DNA of 64,000 nucleotides, taken from assembly GCA_964402975.1 (NCBI GenBank), contig CAYOEM010000002.1, positions 62,001 through 126,000 of the forward strand, given 5' to 3'. Under the pieces are notes generated by a model. That model did no database searches and had not been told where the DNA came from. It saw only the letters and a program-made list of their open reading frames with translations. The first letter of the stretch is position 1, and the number at the start of each line of letters is the position of its first letter. The translations under genes and the position numbers were made by a program. Shown piece by piece: positions 27,626-37,831 of the stretch. Source of the stretch: CAMDKS01 sp964402975 (lineage in GTDB: Bacteria; Bdellovibrionota_B; Oligoflexia; Oligoflexales; RGVZ01).

Positions 27626-30600
27626 TCATATCGTCCTGTCAGTCCAGCTGCGCGGATACTTCTTATGAACTTGTCGGTGAGTTCGATGCCGTCTTTTGTG
27701 TTGAGTACGACCTTAGACTGCGGGTAGTCGAGTTCAATCCTTAATTTTGCTGGACCTTTACTAGTAGACGCCATCTGCGAGAGCGCTGTCATCGCCGGCT
27801 TTGGGTCGCTAGCAGTGGCACCTTGCCGCAAGTTGATAGTCACCGTGTAGGACTTAACTGCCTGCTGCCTGATCTCCTCGATGGTGACGATTCGTTCAAG
27901 CTTCATACGCATAACAGTGCCATCAGGGAGTTTTTTAATCGACGCTTGCACCCAAACTGGAGTACCCGGTAGGGGAAACGCTTGAGGAATGTCTTTTTCA
28001 AACATCATGGCCTCGGTTGCGCCAGATCTGTCCTCAAGTATTACGAAGCCACGCGGCTTTTGATCCTTACGGCTTATGGCGACCGTGCCAGCTTGAAAGA
28101 TAGCTACAATTTGAATCTTATCCTTACCGGAGAGGGAGGCGTACTGATGGGCGTCAGCTAAAGTGGTTTTTCCGAATTTTTTTAGATCGGCCTCATAAAA
28201 GTCAAGGGGATGACCTGTGAGGTAAACGCCTGTCAGTTTTTTCTCATCCTCAAGGTGTTCAATAGTGACCGGTGCCGTGAAGCCTGGTGTTCCTATCCAA
28301 TCTGGATGTGCGTCTTGACTCTCTTGGCTATTGGATTGTGCGTCGTCATTACCGAAGTCAAAAAGGGATTTTTGGCCCTGCTTTTTTGCCGAAAAGTGGG
28401 TTTCGCTGTATTTAACGACATCGCCAATTATGGCAAGCATGTGGCCTCGAGATAGACCAAACTGATCAAGAGCACCAGTCTTGATGAGAAGCTCCATGGT
28501 TTTCTTACTGACATCCAAGTGCAGATTGACCCGGCGAGCCATGTCAAAGAGACTTTTGAAAGGTCCATTAGCTTGGCGGTCAGCGACCAAGGGCTTAACA
28601 GCCGATGAGCCAATGCCTTTGATGGCAGCAAGGCCCCACCGAATCTCTCCCTTGCCTGGCACGGTGAACTCCATTGAGCTCTGATTAATGTCCGGTGGCA
28701 GGAGTCTTATTTTCATACGCTGGCAGTCGAGGGCGTATGAAATGACCTTATCCGTGTTGTCTAAGTCACACGTCATGATGGCGGCCATGAAGAGCTCTGG
28801 ATATTTGGTCTTCAGGTAGGCCGTTTGGTAAGCAATAAGTCCGTAAGCAGCCGAGTGGGACTTGTTAAAGCCGTACTCTGCAAACTTTGCCATGAGGTCA
28901 AAGATCTGACCGGCTTTTTCTGGATCTAGTTTATTCTCAGTGGCCCCTTTTAAGAAACGCTCGCGCTGGGCGTCCATCTCTGATTTGATTTTTTTACCCA
29001 TGGCGCGCCGCAGCATATCGGCCTCGCCTGGGGTATAGTTGGCAAGAGTGACAGCGGTTTTTTGCACTTGCTCTTGGTACAAAATGACGCCGTAGGTTTC
29101 TTTAAGAATGTCTTTTAGTTGGGGCAGGGGGTAAACGATTTCTTGACGTCCGTGTTTACGCTCCACGAAGTCATCCACCATCCCTGATCCCAAAGGACCT
29201 GGTCGAAACAACGCTACAAGCGCGATGATATCTTCAAAGCGGCTAGGTTTAAGCTTCGTGACAAGCTGTTTCATGCCGTCACCCTCAAGCTGGAATACGG
29301 CAGTCGTATGTCCCTCAGCGATGTTTCTGTAAACGTCAGCTTCTTCGAGGTTAATGGCAGCGATATCAAACGTCGGATCGGCGGATTTTTTTATAAGTTT
29401 GAGGGCGTACTCAATAACGGTCAAAGTCTTAAGGCCTAGGAAGTCAAACTTAACAAGTCCAACCTTTTCAGCATTTTTCATTTCATACTGGGTGATGAGT
29501 CCGCCTTCTGTGGTCGTGAATACCGGTAGATATTCCGTCATCGGCCCGTCTGACATGACGATACCAGCGGCGTGGGTGCCGGTCTGGCGATTTAAGCCTT
29601 CGATTTGGGCGGTGATGTCCAAAATATCTTTGATGGTCGAGTCTTTTTCGGCCTCTTCCACAAGTCGAGGCTCAGCTTTCATAGCCAAAGGAATGGTGGC
29701 CTCGACCTCTTCACCTTTTTCGTTTGGAACTTTGGCTGGGATTAATTTTGCGATCTTATCAGCCCGTCCGTAGGATATCTCCATGACGCGCGCCACGTCC
29801 CTGACAGCAAGTTTGGCCTTCATTTTTCCAAACGTTGCAATTTGGGCAACATGCTCAGTGCCATATTTTTGAGTGACGTAGTCAATGACCTCGCCGCGAC
29901 GATCCTGGCAAAAATCCACGTCAAAGTCAGGCATGCTGATACGCTCAGGATTTAAGAAACGCTCAAACAAAAGATTGAAGCGCAGGGGGTCAAGGTCGGT
30001 GATGCGAAGAGCATACGCCACAAGAGACCCAGCCCCCGATCCCCGCCCAGGTCCTACAGGGATTCCGTTATTTTTTGCCCAGTTTATGAAGTCTTGAACG
30101 ATCAAGAAGTAACCGGGAAAACCCATTTTTTGAATGACAGAAACTTCATAGTCAAGGCGTTGCCGGTATTCGTTTTTTCGCTTGTCATCAAAACTTGGTC
30201 CGTAGATTTTGGATAAAGCTTCAAGACGCTCTTCCAGCATCTCTTTTGAGATTTTTTGCAGGTAGCTAGCCTCATCAAGACCATCAGGTGCTGGAAATTT
30301 TGGTAGGTAATACTTCCCAAACTCAAATGAGACGTTACAGGCATCGGCGATGGTTAGCGTATTGGCGATCGCCTCTGGGTAGTCTTTATAAACGTCTAGA
30401 AACTCGTCATTATTAAGGAGATGAAACCTCGCACGCTTATTGCGGCCACGAAGTTCTTTAAACGTGATGCCAGCCTTAATCGCAACAAAGACGCTTTGCG
30501 CTTTGGCAAATGATGGATCCACGTAATGGGCATCGGCTGTAGCCACTATTGGTAAATTAAAATGTCGGGCGACGGCTGCCGTATCGGCCATAAGTTCTCG

Positions 30601-31269
30601 CTGCCCAGCGAGTCCATTATCGATTAATTCCAGGTAGTAATGTCCTTGGCCAACATAGCCATGAATGGAATCAATATGGGTCTTAATTGCTTGGATGACG
30701 CGCTGGGCGTCAGGATGGCTGGAGTCAAGATTGAGTGGGCCATCAGGCTGAATTTTTCTGAGCTGCAGAATGAGAAATGCTAGCTCGCTACGCTGATCGC
30801 CGGAGAGGGCAATCATGTGCCCATGCCACTTTTGAAGGTGCTCCTCCTTGACGATAGGCACATCTTTAAGACCGTCGGTGTAGCCGGCACTCACAATCTT
30901 ACAAAGATTTTTGTAGCCTTGGTTGTCTTTGCATAAAAGCACCAGATGAAAAGCACCGACAGTCGGAAAACCTAGTTTTGCTTCTTCGGCCAGTTCCAGC
31001 GTGGGTTTATGGCCTTCAAAGTAGATCTCACTGCCGATTATGGCCTTGATTCCCTCGGCCTTGGCTTTACTGTAAAACTCCACGGCTCCAAATAAATTGC
31101 CGGAGTCAGTGATGGCTATAGCAGAATGCCCCCACTGTTTTGCTTTCTTAACGAGTTGTCCGGTGCGAATAGTCCCGTCGATCAGAGAGTATTCCGTGTG
31201 AACGTGCAGATGCACAAATGGCGCTCGCACTTCTTCAGTGGAATTTGATATGTTAGTGGTGTCAGCCAT
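27622..31269 (-). CDS. dnaE: DNA polymerase III subunit alpha
   Basis: 1,215 aa, the main replicative polymerase. The PHP domain begins with HLHVHTEYSLIDG (about 23-35). The catalytic core has PGRGSGAGSLVAY and SMPDFDVDFCQDRR (about 440-455), plus VKFDFLGLKTL (about 605) with the third Asp. Helix-hairpin-helix elements follow. Near residue 964 is GQKSLFDF, a good match to the Q-x-x-L-F beta-clamp motif, and then an OB fold (IQIVAIFQAGTVA). It is first in a three-gene coupled operon with the NFACT and deaminase genes. Confidence 0.97.
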   Translation of the reverse strand: MADTTNISNSTEEVRAPFVHLHVHTEYSLIDGTIRTGQLVKKAKQWGHSAIAITDSGNLFGAVEFYSKAKAEGIKAIIGSEIYFEGHKPTLELAEEAKLGFPTVGAFHLVLLCKDNQGYKNLCKIVSAGYTDGLKDVPIVKEEHLQKWHGHMIALSGDQRSELAFLILQLRKIQPDGPLNLDSSHPDAQRVIQAIKTHIDSIHGYVGQGHYYLELIDNGLAGQRELMADTAAVARHFNLPIVATADAHYVDPSFAKAQSVFVAIKAGITFKELRGRNKRARFHLLNNDEFLDVYKDYPEAIANTLTIADACNVSFEFGKYYLPKFPAPDGLDEASYLQKISKEMLEERLEALSKIYGPSFDDKRKNEYRQRLDYEVSVIQKMGFPGYFLIVQDFINWAKNNGIPVGPGRGSGAGSLVAYALRITDLDPLRFNLLFERFLNPERISMPDFDVDFCQDRRGEVIDYVTQKYGTEHVAQIATFGKMKAKLAVRDVARVMEISYGRADKIAKLIPAKVPNEKGEEVEATIPLAMKAEPRLVEEAEKDSTIKDILDITAQIEGLNRQTGTHAAGIVMSDGPMTEYLPVFTTTEGGLITQYEMKNAEKVGLVKFDFLGLKTLTVIEYALKLIKKSADPTFDIAAINLEEADVYRNIAEGHTTAVFQLEGDGMKQLVTKLKPSRFEDIIALVALFRPGPLGSGMVDDFVERKHGRQEIVYPLPQLKDILKETYGVILYQEQVQKTAVTLANYTPGEADMLRRAMGKKIKSEMDAQRERFLKGATENKLDPEKAGQIFDLMAKFAEYGFNKSHSAAYGLIAYQTAYLKTKYPELFMAAIMTCDLDNTDKVISYALDCQRMKIRLLPPDINQSSMEFTVPGKGEIRWGLAAIKGIGSSAVKPLVADRQANGPFKSLFDMARRVNLHLDVSKKTMELLIKTGALDQFGLSRGHMLAIIGDVVKYSETHFSAKKQGQKSLFDFGNDDAQSNSQESQDAHPDWIGTPGFTAPVTIEHLEDEKKLTGVYLTGHPLDFYEADLKKFGKTTLADAHQYASLSGKDKIQIVAIFQAGTVAISRKDQKPRGFVILEDRSGATEAMMFEKDIPQAFPLPGTPVWVQASIKKLPDGTVMRMKLERIVTIEEIRQQAVKSYTVTINLRQGATASDPKPAMTALSQMASTSKGPAKLRIELDYPQSKVVLNTKDGIELTDKFIRSIRAAGLTGRYE

Positions 31270-31456
31270 TATGGCTAAACTCCATGACCTTCAAAGGGTT
31301 CAAGGGGACGTTCACAGTCTAGGGGCTTAACGCACCCGATCCTACTATCCAGGTCCTGGGGCAGCAACACCATAGATCCCTTGAGTCATGATATTTGGCC
31401 TAATATTTAACCATCTGTCTATAATTTAGGCAAAAAATGGTTACTAAAAGGCTCGT

Positions 31457-34069
31457 TTATGACATCTTCTTTTGGAGCTCGCCTGCGAGTTTCTGCATAG
31501 CTTCCGCTCGTTCAAGGGGTGACAGATCGATTCGCGCCATGAGAGCAGCCATGTCGGCTTGGTATTTTGCCATGACAGCCATTTGATTACCAATCTCGAG
31601 GGCGGCGTGTGCACTTGCCTGAACTTGGGCTGCAATCTCGGCCTGCTGCTGCGTCATGTCCGTAGAGTCATTATCGCTAGGATCTTCCTTGGACTGAATG
31701 GTCCCCTGTTTTGCATCCTGTTCCAACTGCGCGCAGGAGTCTAGGACCTCGGCAATAATTTTCATGATCTCTTCTTCGCGGGATTCGCTGGATGACAGAT
31801 GACCCGTGCCTTTAAGTTTTTTTACGAGAGAGCTGAGATCACTGCTAATAGCGTCGGCAATCCGTTTGGATGTGGCTGGGCCTAAGTTACTGGCTCTCGA
31901 CTGCAGTTCTTCTGAGATTCTGATGTACGCGTCGAGGACGTCAGGGCCTTCTTTAGGTATGTGGCCTGCGACCAGGTTAGCCATTTCAGTGACAAACGAT
32001 TCAAACCTATGATTTGGAAGTTGCTTTAGGGTCATGAATGTCCAATTCAGCAGACGAAACCCATCAAAACTCAGCGCCTCAGAAATAACCTGACTCGGGT
32101 TTTCCCAAAAATTAACGCCTTGAAATTCCAAAATCCCCGCGATTTCAAACACCTTATCGCCAGCAAGACCAATAAGAGGTCGTCTGCCCAGCGACGATCT
32201 CGCATACAAGCCAGCTAGGCCCGATAAGACGTCAGCTTTTTTGTCGCTTCGAAGTAGATCGGCAATCCATGTTTCCCTAACCGTTTTTAGGGTTTCAGGG
32301 TCTTCATCGTTCGTTATTTTAGAGGCAAATGACATCAGTGCCGGTACGGTTTTCTCGACAAACGATGAGTCAAAGTCTCGCATCATTTGTGACATGTGCC
32401 TGCGAATCCCCGGGCTTATTGCAAGGTTTCCGATCGTGTCAAATTCACCTAATTCACAAGCTCTCTCGATGACGGCTTCAGTAAACCACTTCTTTATTTT
32501 GTAGTCATTTGACGCCATGAGAGACAACTGCGCTTCGGGGGTAGGATATTCATTTATAAGAGCGTCCATGGTGCGACGTAGTAACTTTCGTTTGAATATC
32601 TCGCAATCAGGAAGATTTTTAAGTCTGTTCGCATGCGCTCCTACGCGCATTAACTCGACTGTATTCAGGTGATAATCCGGCGCCAAGAATGGATCAAAGA
32701 GGATGACGGCAGACGCTGCGTTCTGGTCTTTTTGTGCGGATTCAATGAATTGACTCTCAGATATGTTTTCAATGAAATAGATTAGTTTGTCTCGAATGGA
32801 ACCCTTAGCATCTCTGAGGAATTCAATACTTAATTTAAGTTTTGCGATGACGTCTTCGTTGGCATCAATCGTTCGCCAAAGAAATTCGCTTTGCCCCGCC
32901 TCGTCCAGTGAGGAAAATTGCTGTCTTAAGACTGGAATATTCAAGGTGCTTCGGTCGCTGCGGATGACGATGAATTTTGTTAATACGTTGTTGAGGTTTT
33001 TTTCTGGTGGTGGCGTGACAGTCGAAATAAAGCCGACGTCCTCAGCTAGTAAAGCCGCCGAGATTTTAAAATCCATAAATTCAGTTTCAGACATCTTGGT
33101 TTTTGGCGTATCCCGCCGACTGTTTAGCTCAGCTATAAGCTTGGGGGCGCTGCTACGTAGATCCTTAATAAAGTCGGAGTCTCCCTTGTCGGCGGTCGGG
33201 TACGCTTTCATCCATTGGCATATAGCGAGTAAAACCCAGTCACCATAGAGCTTGTGGTCGATCAATGGCAAAAGATCTTCTAAGCATTCTTCTGAAAGTA
33301 ATGAGCGGCCTAATCCGTATCCATGCTTACCCGCGTCATCTAGTCCCAGCAGATTTCGGTAACGCCAGTTGGCTGCCAAGCATGCGGCCTCTGCCATACC
33401 AAGCGTTCCAAAGTTGTAATATTTATCAAAAACGACTCGAAAAAAATAATGCGCATCGCTGCGTACATTCATTTTTAGAAGAACTGTCAGACCGAGCCAA
33501 CACAACGGCGCATGATAGCGTGACAGTGCAACAAATTCCGTAATGTTTTCCTTGGTAAGACCATCTAGTTTCGAAAACCAGTTTTTGTAGTGATCAACAA
33601 AAGCATCGCCATTCGTTGGAAGGCCGCGCAATAAACGATTGGTGAAACCATATCTATAAAACTGCGTCTTAAAAAGTGGTTTTAATTGATCTAGGTGAGA
33701 AAACTCGGCCTTTAATTGATCAATTTGGCTAGCGTAGGATTCAGCCCATTCAGAGAATGCGTCTCTGTGATCAACAAAAAGCTTACTAAATTTTTCATCC
33801 CATGAGAGGTTTTTAGAACCGCCGTACACTCGGCTAATAAGCCTAGATTTCTGCCACTCTTTAAGCTGAGGGTAGGGTGACGAGCATGTCGGGCAAGCTT
33901 TAGGGTTTGTTTTTATGAGCGCCGCAAGGTCATCGGATCTTTTTGGTTCAAGACAATCTGGGCAAATCATGGCGCCTTCGCACGAGCCGCCGCAGTCAAA
34001 GCATTTGTCTCCGGGCATCCACTCAAATGACTGTTCGACGGCGCAAGAGTTGCATTGTGCTAGATACAT
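31457..34069 (-). CDS. Zinc-ribbon protein of unknown function
   Basis: 870 aa from ATG 34069 (AGGG about 10 bases upstream); a TTG 30 bases earlier is possible. The N-terminus has four CxxC pairs: CNSC, CFDCGGSC, CPDC and CPTC, enough for two zinc ribbons. The remainder is mostly alpha-helical, with no recognised domain; repeated helical pairs suggest a HEAT-like solenoid, which is only an impression. The C-terminus is Ala/Gln/Met-rich coiled coil. It lies upstream of dnaE on the same strand with a 187-base gap, so separate transcription is likely. I do not recognise the family. Confidence 0.72.
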   Translation of the reverse strand: MYLAQCNSCAVEQSFEWMPGDKCFDCGGSCEGAMICPDCLEPKRSDDLAALIKTNPKACPTCSSPYPQLKEWQKSRLISRVYGGSKNLSWDEKFSKLFVDHRDAFSEWAESYASQIDQLKAEFSHLDQLKPLFKTQFYRYGFTNRLLRGLPTNGDAFVDHYKNWFSKLDGLTKENITEFVALSRYHAPLCWLGLTVLLKMNVRSDAHYFFRVVFDKYYNFGTLGMAEAACLAANWRYRNLLGLDDAGKHGYGLGRSLLSEECLEDLLPLIDHKLYGDWVLLAICQWMKAYPTADKGDSDFIKDLRSSAPKLIAELNSRRDTPKTKMSETEFMDFKISAALLAEDVGFISTVTPPPEKNLNNVLTKFIVIRSDRSTLNIPVLRQQFSSLDEAGQSEFLWRTIDANEDVIAKLKLSIEFLRDAKGSIRDKLIYFIENISESQFIESAQKDQNAASAVILFDPFLAPDYHLNTVELMRVGAHANRLKNLPDCEIFKRKLLRRTMDALINEYPTPEAQLSLMASNDYKIKKWFTEAVIERACELGEFDTIGNLAISPGIRRHMSQMMRDFDSSFVEKTVPALMSFASKITNDEDPETLKTVRETWIADLLRSDKKADVLSGLAGLYARSSLGRRPLIGLAGDKVFEIAGILEFQGVNFWENPSQVISEALSFDGFRLLNWTFMTLKQLPNHRFESFVTEMANLVAGHIPKEGPDVLDAYIRISEELQSRASNLGPATSKRIADAISSDLSSLVKKLKGTGHLSSSESREEEIMKIIAEVLDSCAQLEQDAKQGTIQSKEDPSDNDSTDMTQQQAEIAAQVQASAHAALEIGNQMAVMAKYQADMAALMARIDLSPLERAEAMQKLAGELQKKMS

Positions 34070-34227
34070 GCGTCTATTCCCTAGATTTTTGTTTACCAAA
34101 TTTTAACATGGAACTCGTGCGTGAGTCAGAGCCGCACCTAATAAGAATAGAATTTTCGAATGTGGTGCTGTAACGGGTTGTTTGGGAACAGAAAATGCAG
34201 GCTTCTTTGCGAAAACAGGAGGTGCCT

Positions 34228-34476
34228 ATGCAAACACTAGAGCGTCATGGACATGCGGGTTGGCAACCCAAAGATGCTGAAATTGAACACGGAATTAAAA
34301 ATGCCTTGGCAAGGCACCCTCGCATAAAATTGCGAGATCTTAAAGTGTTCGTCAAAGATGGCGACGTTAAAATCAGCGGTAAATCCGCCAAGCAGTCAGA
34401 GATCGAAGAGGCTGGGGCAATTGCCGCAAATGTTTTTGGGGTGCGCCGCTTTGAAAATAATTTATCTCTAAATTAG
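34228..34476 (+). CDS. BON domain protein
   Basis: 82 aa from ATG 34228, chosen for the strong AGGAGG 6 bases upstream. One BON domain fills most of the length: DAEIEHGIKNAL, LKVFVKDGDVKISGKSAKQSEIEEAGAIA, GVRRFENNLSL. BON domains bind phospholipids or membranes, as in OsmY. There is no signal peptide, so the protein is cytoplasmic or associated peripherally. It is convergent with guaA, with a 20-base spacer and no terminator that I can see. Confidence 0.85.
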   Translation: MQTLERHGHAGWQPKDAEIEHGIKNALARHPRIKLRDLKVFVKDGDVKISGKSAKQSEIEEAGAIAANVFGVRRFENNLSLN

Positions 34477-34496
34477 TTATTGAACTGGCGCTGCGA

Positions 34497-36071
34497 TCAT
34501 TCCCATTCGATCGTTGCAGGGGGCTTTGTTGTGATGTCGTAGACCACGCGGTTGATGCCGTGGACCCGCCTAATAATCCGGTCGGAGACTTTCGTTAGAA
34601 AGTTCAATGGAAGGTCTGCCACACCTGCTGTCATGCCGTCACTGGACGTTACGGCCCTTAAGGCGATGGTCTGCTGATAGGTGCGGTTATCCCCCATGAC
34701 GCCGACTGATTTGACGGGCAGGAGAACAGCAAATGCCTGCCAGGGAACATGGTAGAGACCATCTTCTCTGAGAGCAGAGATGAAGATATCGTCGGCCTCT
34801 TGGAGCATTTTTACTTTATCTGGCGTAATATCACCAAGGATCCGGACGGCCAGACCTGGCCCTGGGAATGGGTGTCTTTCGATAAGCTCTTTGGGGAGTC
34901 CTAGCTCAAGACCAATAGACCTTACTTCGTCCTTAAATAGCCATCTAAAAGGCTCGACGAGCTTTAGATGGAGCTTTTCCGGAAGCCCTCCCACGTTATG
35001 ATGGCTCTTAATCACTTTTGCGCCGGCACCGTGCCCGGCAGACTCAATGACGTCAGGATAGAGGGTCCCCTGACCAAGATGAGTGAATTCTTGGTGTTTC
35101 CTCGCAAAATGTTCAAATTCCTCAATAAACAGTCGTCCGATGATCTTTCGCTTATCTTCCGGGTCAGTGACTCCTGCCAGAGCTTCAAAAAATTTTGGCG
35201 AAGACCTAAGGACTTCAATGTGCCTAAGACCAAGAATTTTTAATTTCTCTGAGACCCAGTCCACTTCGTTTTTTCGAAGTAATCCGGTGTCGCAGAAGAC
35301 AGCCGTGACGCGATCTGGACCAAGCGCTTTTTGTAACAAGGCTGCAGTAACCGTCGAATCAACGCCGCCGCTGCACGCTACCAAAACATGCCCCGGACCC
35401 ACGGTCTCTTGAATGTACCTGCACAAAGCACTTGTGCGGGCTTTGCCATCCCAGTCAAGTTCCATGTGACAAAGGTTTTTGACGAAGGCTTTAAGGAGCT
35501 CTTTGCCTTGATCACTGTGAGCCACTTCAGGGTGATACTGAAGTCCTGCAATCGGCAGGGTCTTATGTGTAATCGCTGCAATCACATGGTCTTCGGTTTC
35601 ACCTGCAAGCTCATATGAGGACGGTATTTCGCCAATATCATCGCCGTGGCTCATCCAAACGGTCTGAGTCCGCTCTCCACCAAAAAGTATAGACGCCGGT
35701 GATGATGTGCGCTTTGGGTGCATGACGGCTTTGCCGTACTCGCGCTTTGTACCGGCCCTTACCTTGCCTCCCGCAGTTTCCACCAGGAGCTGCATGCCGT
35801 AGCAGATACCTAGGACTGGCACTTTGAGACTCATGACCCATGAGGGTAAGCGACGACTTTCCGCCTCGTAAACAGAATCTGGGCCGCCCGATAAAATGAT
35901 ACCTTTGATCTCAAAGCCCGCCGGCGGCGCGCTTGCCCTGCCGTCGATGATCTCACTGTAACTTCCAATTTCCCGTAAGCGTCTGGCAATAAGAAGGGTG
36001 TATTGAGATCCGTAGTCGAGCACAAGAATCCCTTTGCTAACTGGCCGCTCGAAGGATTTGGGATGAGTCAT
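34497..36071 (-). CDS. guaA: GMP synthase (glutamine-hydrolysing)
   Basis: 524 aa. It aminates XMP to GMP. The N-terminal glutaminase has LGICYGMQLL with the nucleophile Cys 90 and LQYHPEVAHSDQG with the His-Glu pair. The ATP pyrophosphatase loop is VACSGGVDSTVTA (about residue 230). The C-terminal dimerisation domain has HPFPGPGLAVRILG and ends TTKPPATIEWE, the invariant family terminus. It follows guaB by 18 bases on the same strand. Confidence 0.98.
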   Translation of the reverse strand: MTHPKSFERPVSKGILVLDYGSQYTLLIARRLREIGSYSEIIDGRASAPPAGFEIKGIILSGGPDSVYEAESRRLPSWVMSLKVPVLGICYGMQLLVETAGGKVRAGTKREYGKAVMHPKRTSSPASILFGGERTQTVWMSHGDDIGEIPSSYELAGETEDHVIAAITHKTLPIAGLQYHPEVAHSDQGKELLKAFVKNLCHMELDWDGKARTSALCRYIQETVGPGHVLVACSGGVDSTVTAALLQKALGPDRVTAVFCDTGLLRKNEVDWVSEKLKILGLRHIEVLRSSPKFFEALAGVTDPEDKRKIIGRLFIEEFEHFARKHQEFTHLGQGTLYPDVIESAGHGAGAKVIKSHHNVGGLPEKLHLKLVEPFRWLFKDEVRSIGLELGLPKELIERHPFPGPGLAVRILGDITPDKVKMLQEADDIFISALREDGLYHVPWQAFAVLLPVKSVGVMGDNRTYQQTIALRAVTSSDGMTAGVADLPLNFLTKVSDRIIRRVHGINRVVYDITTKPPATIEWE

Positions 36072-36089
36072 TTAAGTTACTTTCAGGCT

Positions 36090-37589
36090 TTATATCTCAG
36101 TTTTGTAATTGGGGGCTTCACGGGTGATATAGACATTGTGCACGTGACTTTCTCGAAGTCCTGCGTTTGAGATGCGAACAAATTCTGTTCTGGTTTGAAG
36201 ATCATGAATCGTTTTTGAACCGGTGTAGCCCATGGCACTTCTAATGCCTCCAACTAGCTGATAGATCTGCTGAGCCAGTGGGCCTTTGTATGCCACACGA
36301 CCCTCAATTCCTTCTGGTACCAGTTTTCCCTGGTCGTTGATGCCGGCTTGGAAGTAGCGGTCCTTGCTGCCAAGGCTCATGGCACCGATACTGCCCATGC
36401 CGCGGTAGCTTTTATAGGTTTTACCCTGATAAATAATGAGCTCTCCCGGAGCTTCGTCAGTGCCTGCAAACAGACTTCCTATCATGACGGCGCCAGCACC
36501 TGCTGCTAAAGCCTTAACAACGTCCCCAGAGTATTTGATTCCACCGTCAGCGATCACTGGAACATGTTTGACTTTCGCTGCAGCCGCGCAGTCTAAGACG
36601 GCAGAAAACTGCGGGACGCCAATACCGGCTACGATCCTGGTCGTACAGATGGAGCCTGGACCAATGCCGACTTTCACGCAGTCTGCTCCTGCTTCAATAA
36701 GGGCTAAAGTAGCGGCCGCAGTGGCCACGTTACCTGCAATTAACTGAAACGGACGTTTGGCAAAGCTTGATTTTACTTTGCGAACACTATCGATCACTCC
36801 CTGGCTGTGTCCATGGGCTGTATCAATAACAAGGACGTCGACCCCTGCAGAGAGCAGGGCTTCGGCTCGCTCGAGAGCTTCCGGGCCAGAGCCAATCGCT
36901 GCGCCCACAAGAAGCCTACCAGCGGCATCTTTTGACGCAAGTGGGTGTTCCTGGGTTTTTAGAATATCTTTTATCGTGAACATGCCAGCCAACGTTTGGC
37001 CATCACTAGCAAGCACAGGTAGCTTTTCGATACGGTGCTTGTGCATGATGTCGACAGCTTGGCCAGGCGTGGTACCTATCGGTACCGTTACAAGCTTGCT
37101 TGTCATAACCTCGTTAACGGGCCTTTTGATGTCTTTTTCAAATCGGATATCTCGGCCAGTAACGATGCCGACCAGTTTGCCGGAATCTACAACGGGGAAG
37201 CCGCTAAAACGGTATTTTTGCATAATACCTAGCACATCACCGACGGTGTCAGTTGATTTGACTGAGATGGGGTCAGTCACCATCCCGCTCTCGCTTTTTT
37301 TGACTTTTTTTACTTCGCGGGCCTGGTCTTCGATGGAGAGGTTTTTATGAATGATCCCAATGCCACCAGCCTGAGCCATGGCAATTGCGGTTGCCGACTC
37401 GGTGACGGTATCCATGGCAGCCGAAAGCAGCGGCGTCTTGAGGGTTATGTCTCGTGTGAGTTTTGATGTGAGATCGGTTTCATGGGGGAGAACGGCGGAA
37501 TGCTGGGGAACAATGAGCACGTCGTCGTAGGCTAGGGCATCTCGCAGCGTCCTGTCGCGATGTTGGCCTTCAGTATTAGATAGGTCCAT
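36090..37589 (-). CDS. guaB: IMP dehydrogenase
   Basis: 499 aa from ATG 37589 (AAGGAG 6 bases upstream; the GTG two codons earlier overlaps this site). It oxidises IMP to XMP. ALAYDDVLIVP at the start, two CBS domains (about 100-215), and GIGPGSICTTRIVAG with the catalytic Cys (about 315) followed by VIADGGIKYSGD and GSLFAGTDEAPGE are all typical, as is MGSIGAM. It forms a guaB-guaA operon. The 240-base region upstream, shared with a divergent lipoprotein gene, must hold the promoter. Confidence 0.98.
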   Translation of the reverse strand: MDLSNTEGQHRDRTLRDALAYDDVLIVPQHSAVLPHETDLTSKLTRDITLKTPLLSAAMDTVTESATAIAMAQAGGIGIIHKNLSIEDQAREVKKVKKSESGMVTDPISVKSTDTVGDVLGIMQKYRFSGFPVVDSGKLVGIVTGRDIRFEKDIKRPVNEVMTSKLVTVPIGTTPGQAVDIMHKHRIEKLPVLASDGQTLAGMFTIKDILKTQEHPLASKDAAGRLLVGAAIGSGPEALERAEALLSAGVDVLVIDTAHGHSQGVIDSVRKVKSSFAKRPFQLIAGNVATAAATLALIEAGADCVKVGIGPGSICTTRIVAGIGVPQFSAVLDCAAAAKVKHVPVIADGGIKYSGDVVKALAAGAGAVMIGSLFAGTDEAPGELIIYQGKTYKSYRGMGSIGAMSLGSKDRYFQAGINDQGKLVPEGIEGRVAYKGPLAQQIYQLVGGIRSAMGYTGSKTIHDLQTRTEFVRISNAGLRESHVHNVYITREAPNYKTEI

Positions 37590-37831
37590 AGTCACTCCTT
37601 TGACTGCGTAATTTTAGACTCTTGGTACCAAAGGTCAACTATCGAAATGTTAATGGATATTTAAGATGGCACATCCCTCACCCGGCCAGGGACGATTGAC
37701 TGGTGGGTGAAAAATGTAACCTGCCTGTTAATTTACGAAGTGATTTCGGCGATATATCTATTAACGGAAAATAGTCCTAAAGAAACCGCTTGTTACTCCG
37801 ATCCTACTCTCCTCGCGGTCGGAGGTCAGCT

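Noticed and set aside
31340..31380. CCAGGTCCTGGGGCAGC resembling part of SRP 4.5S RNA
   Set aside because: The conserved GGAAG tetraloop region is absent and flanking strands do not pair in the SRP fold.
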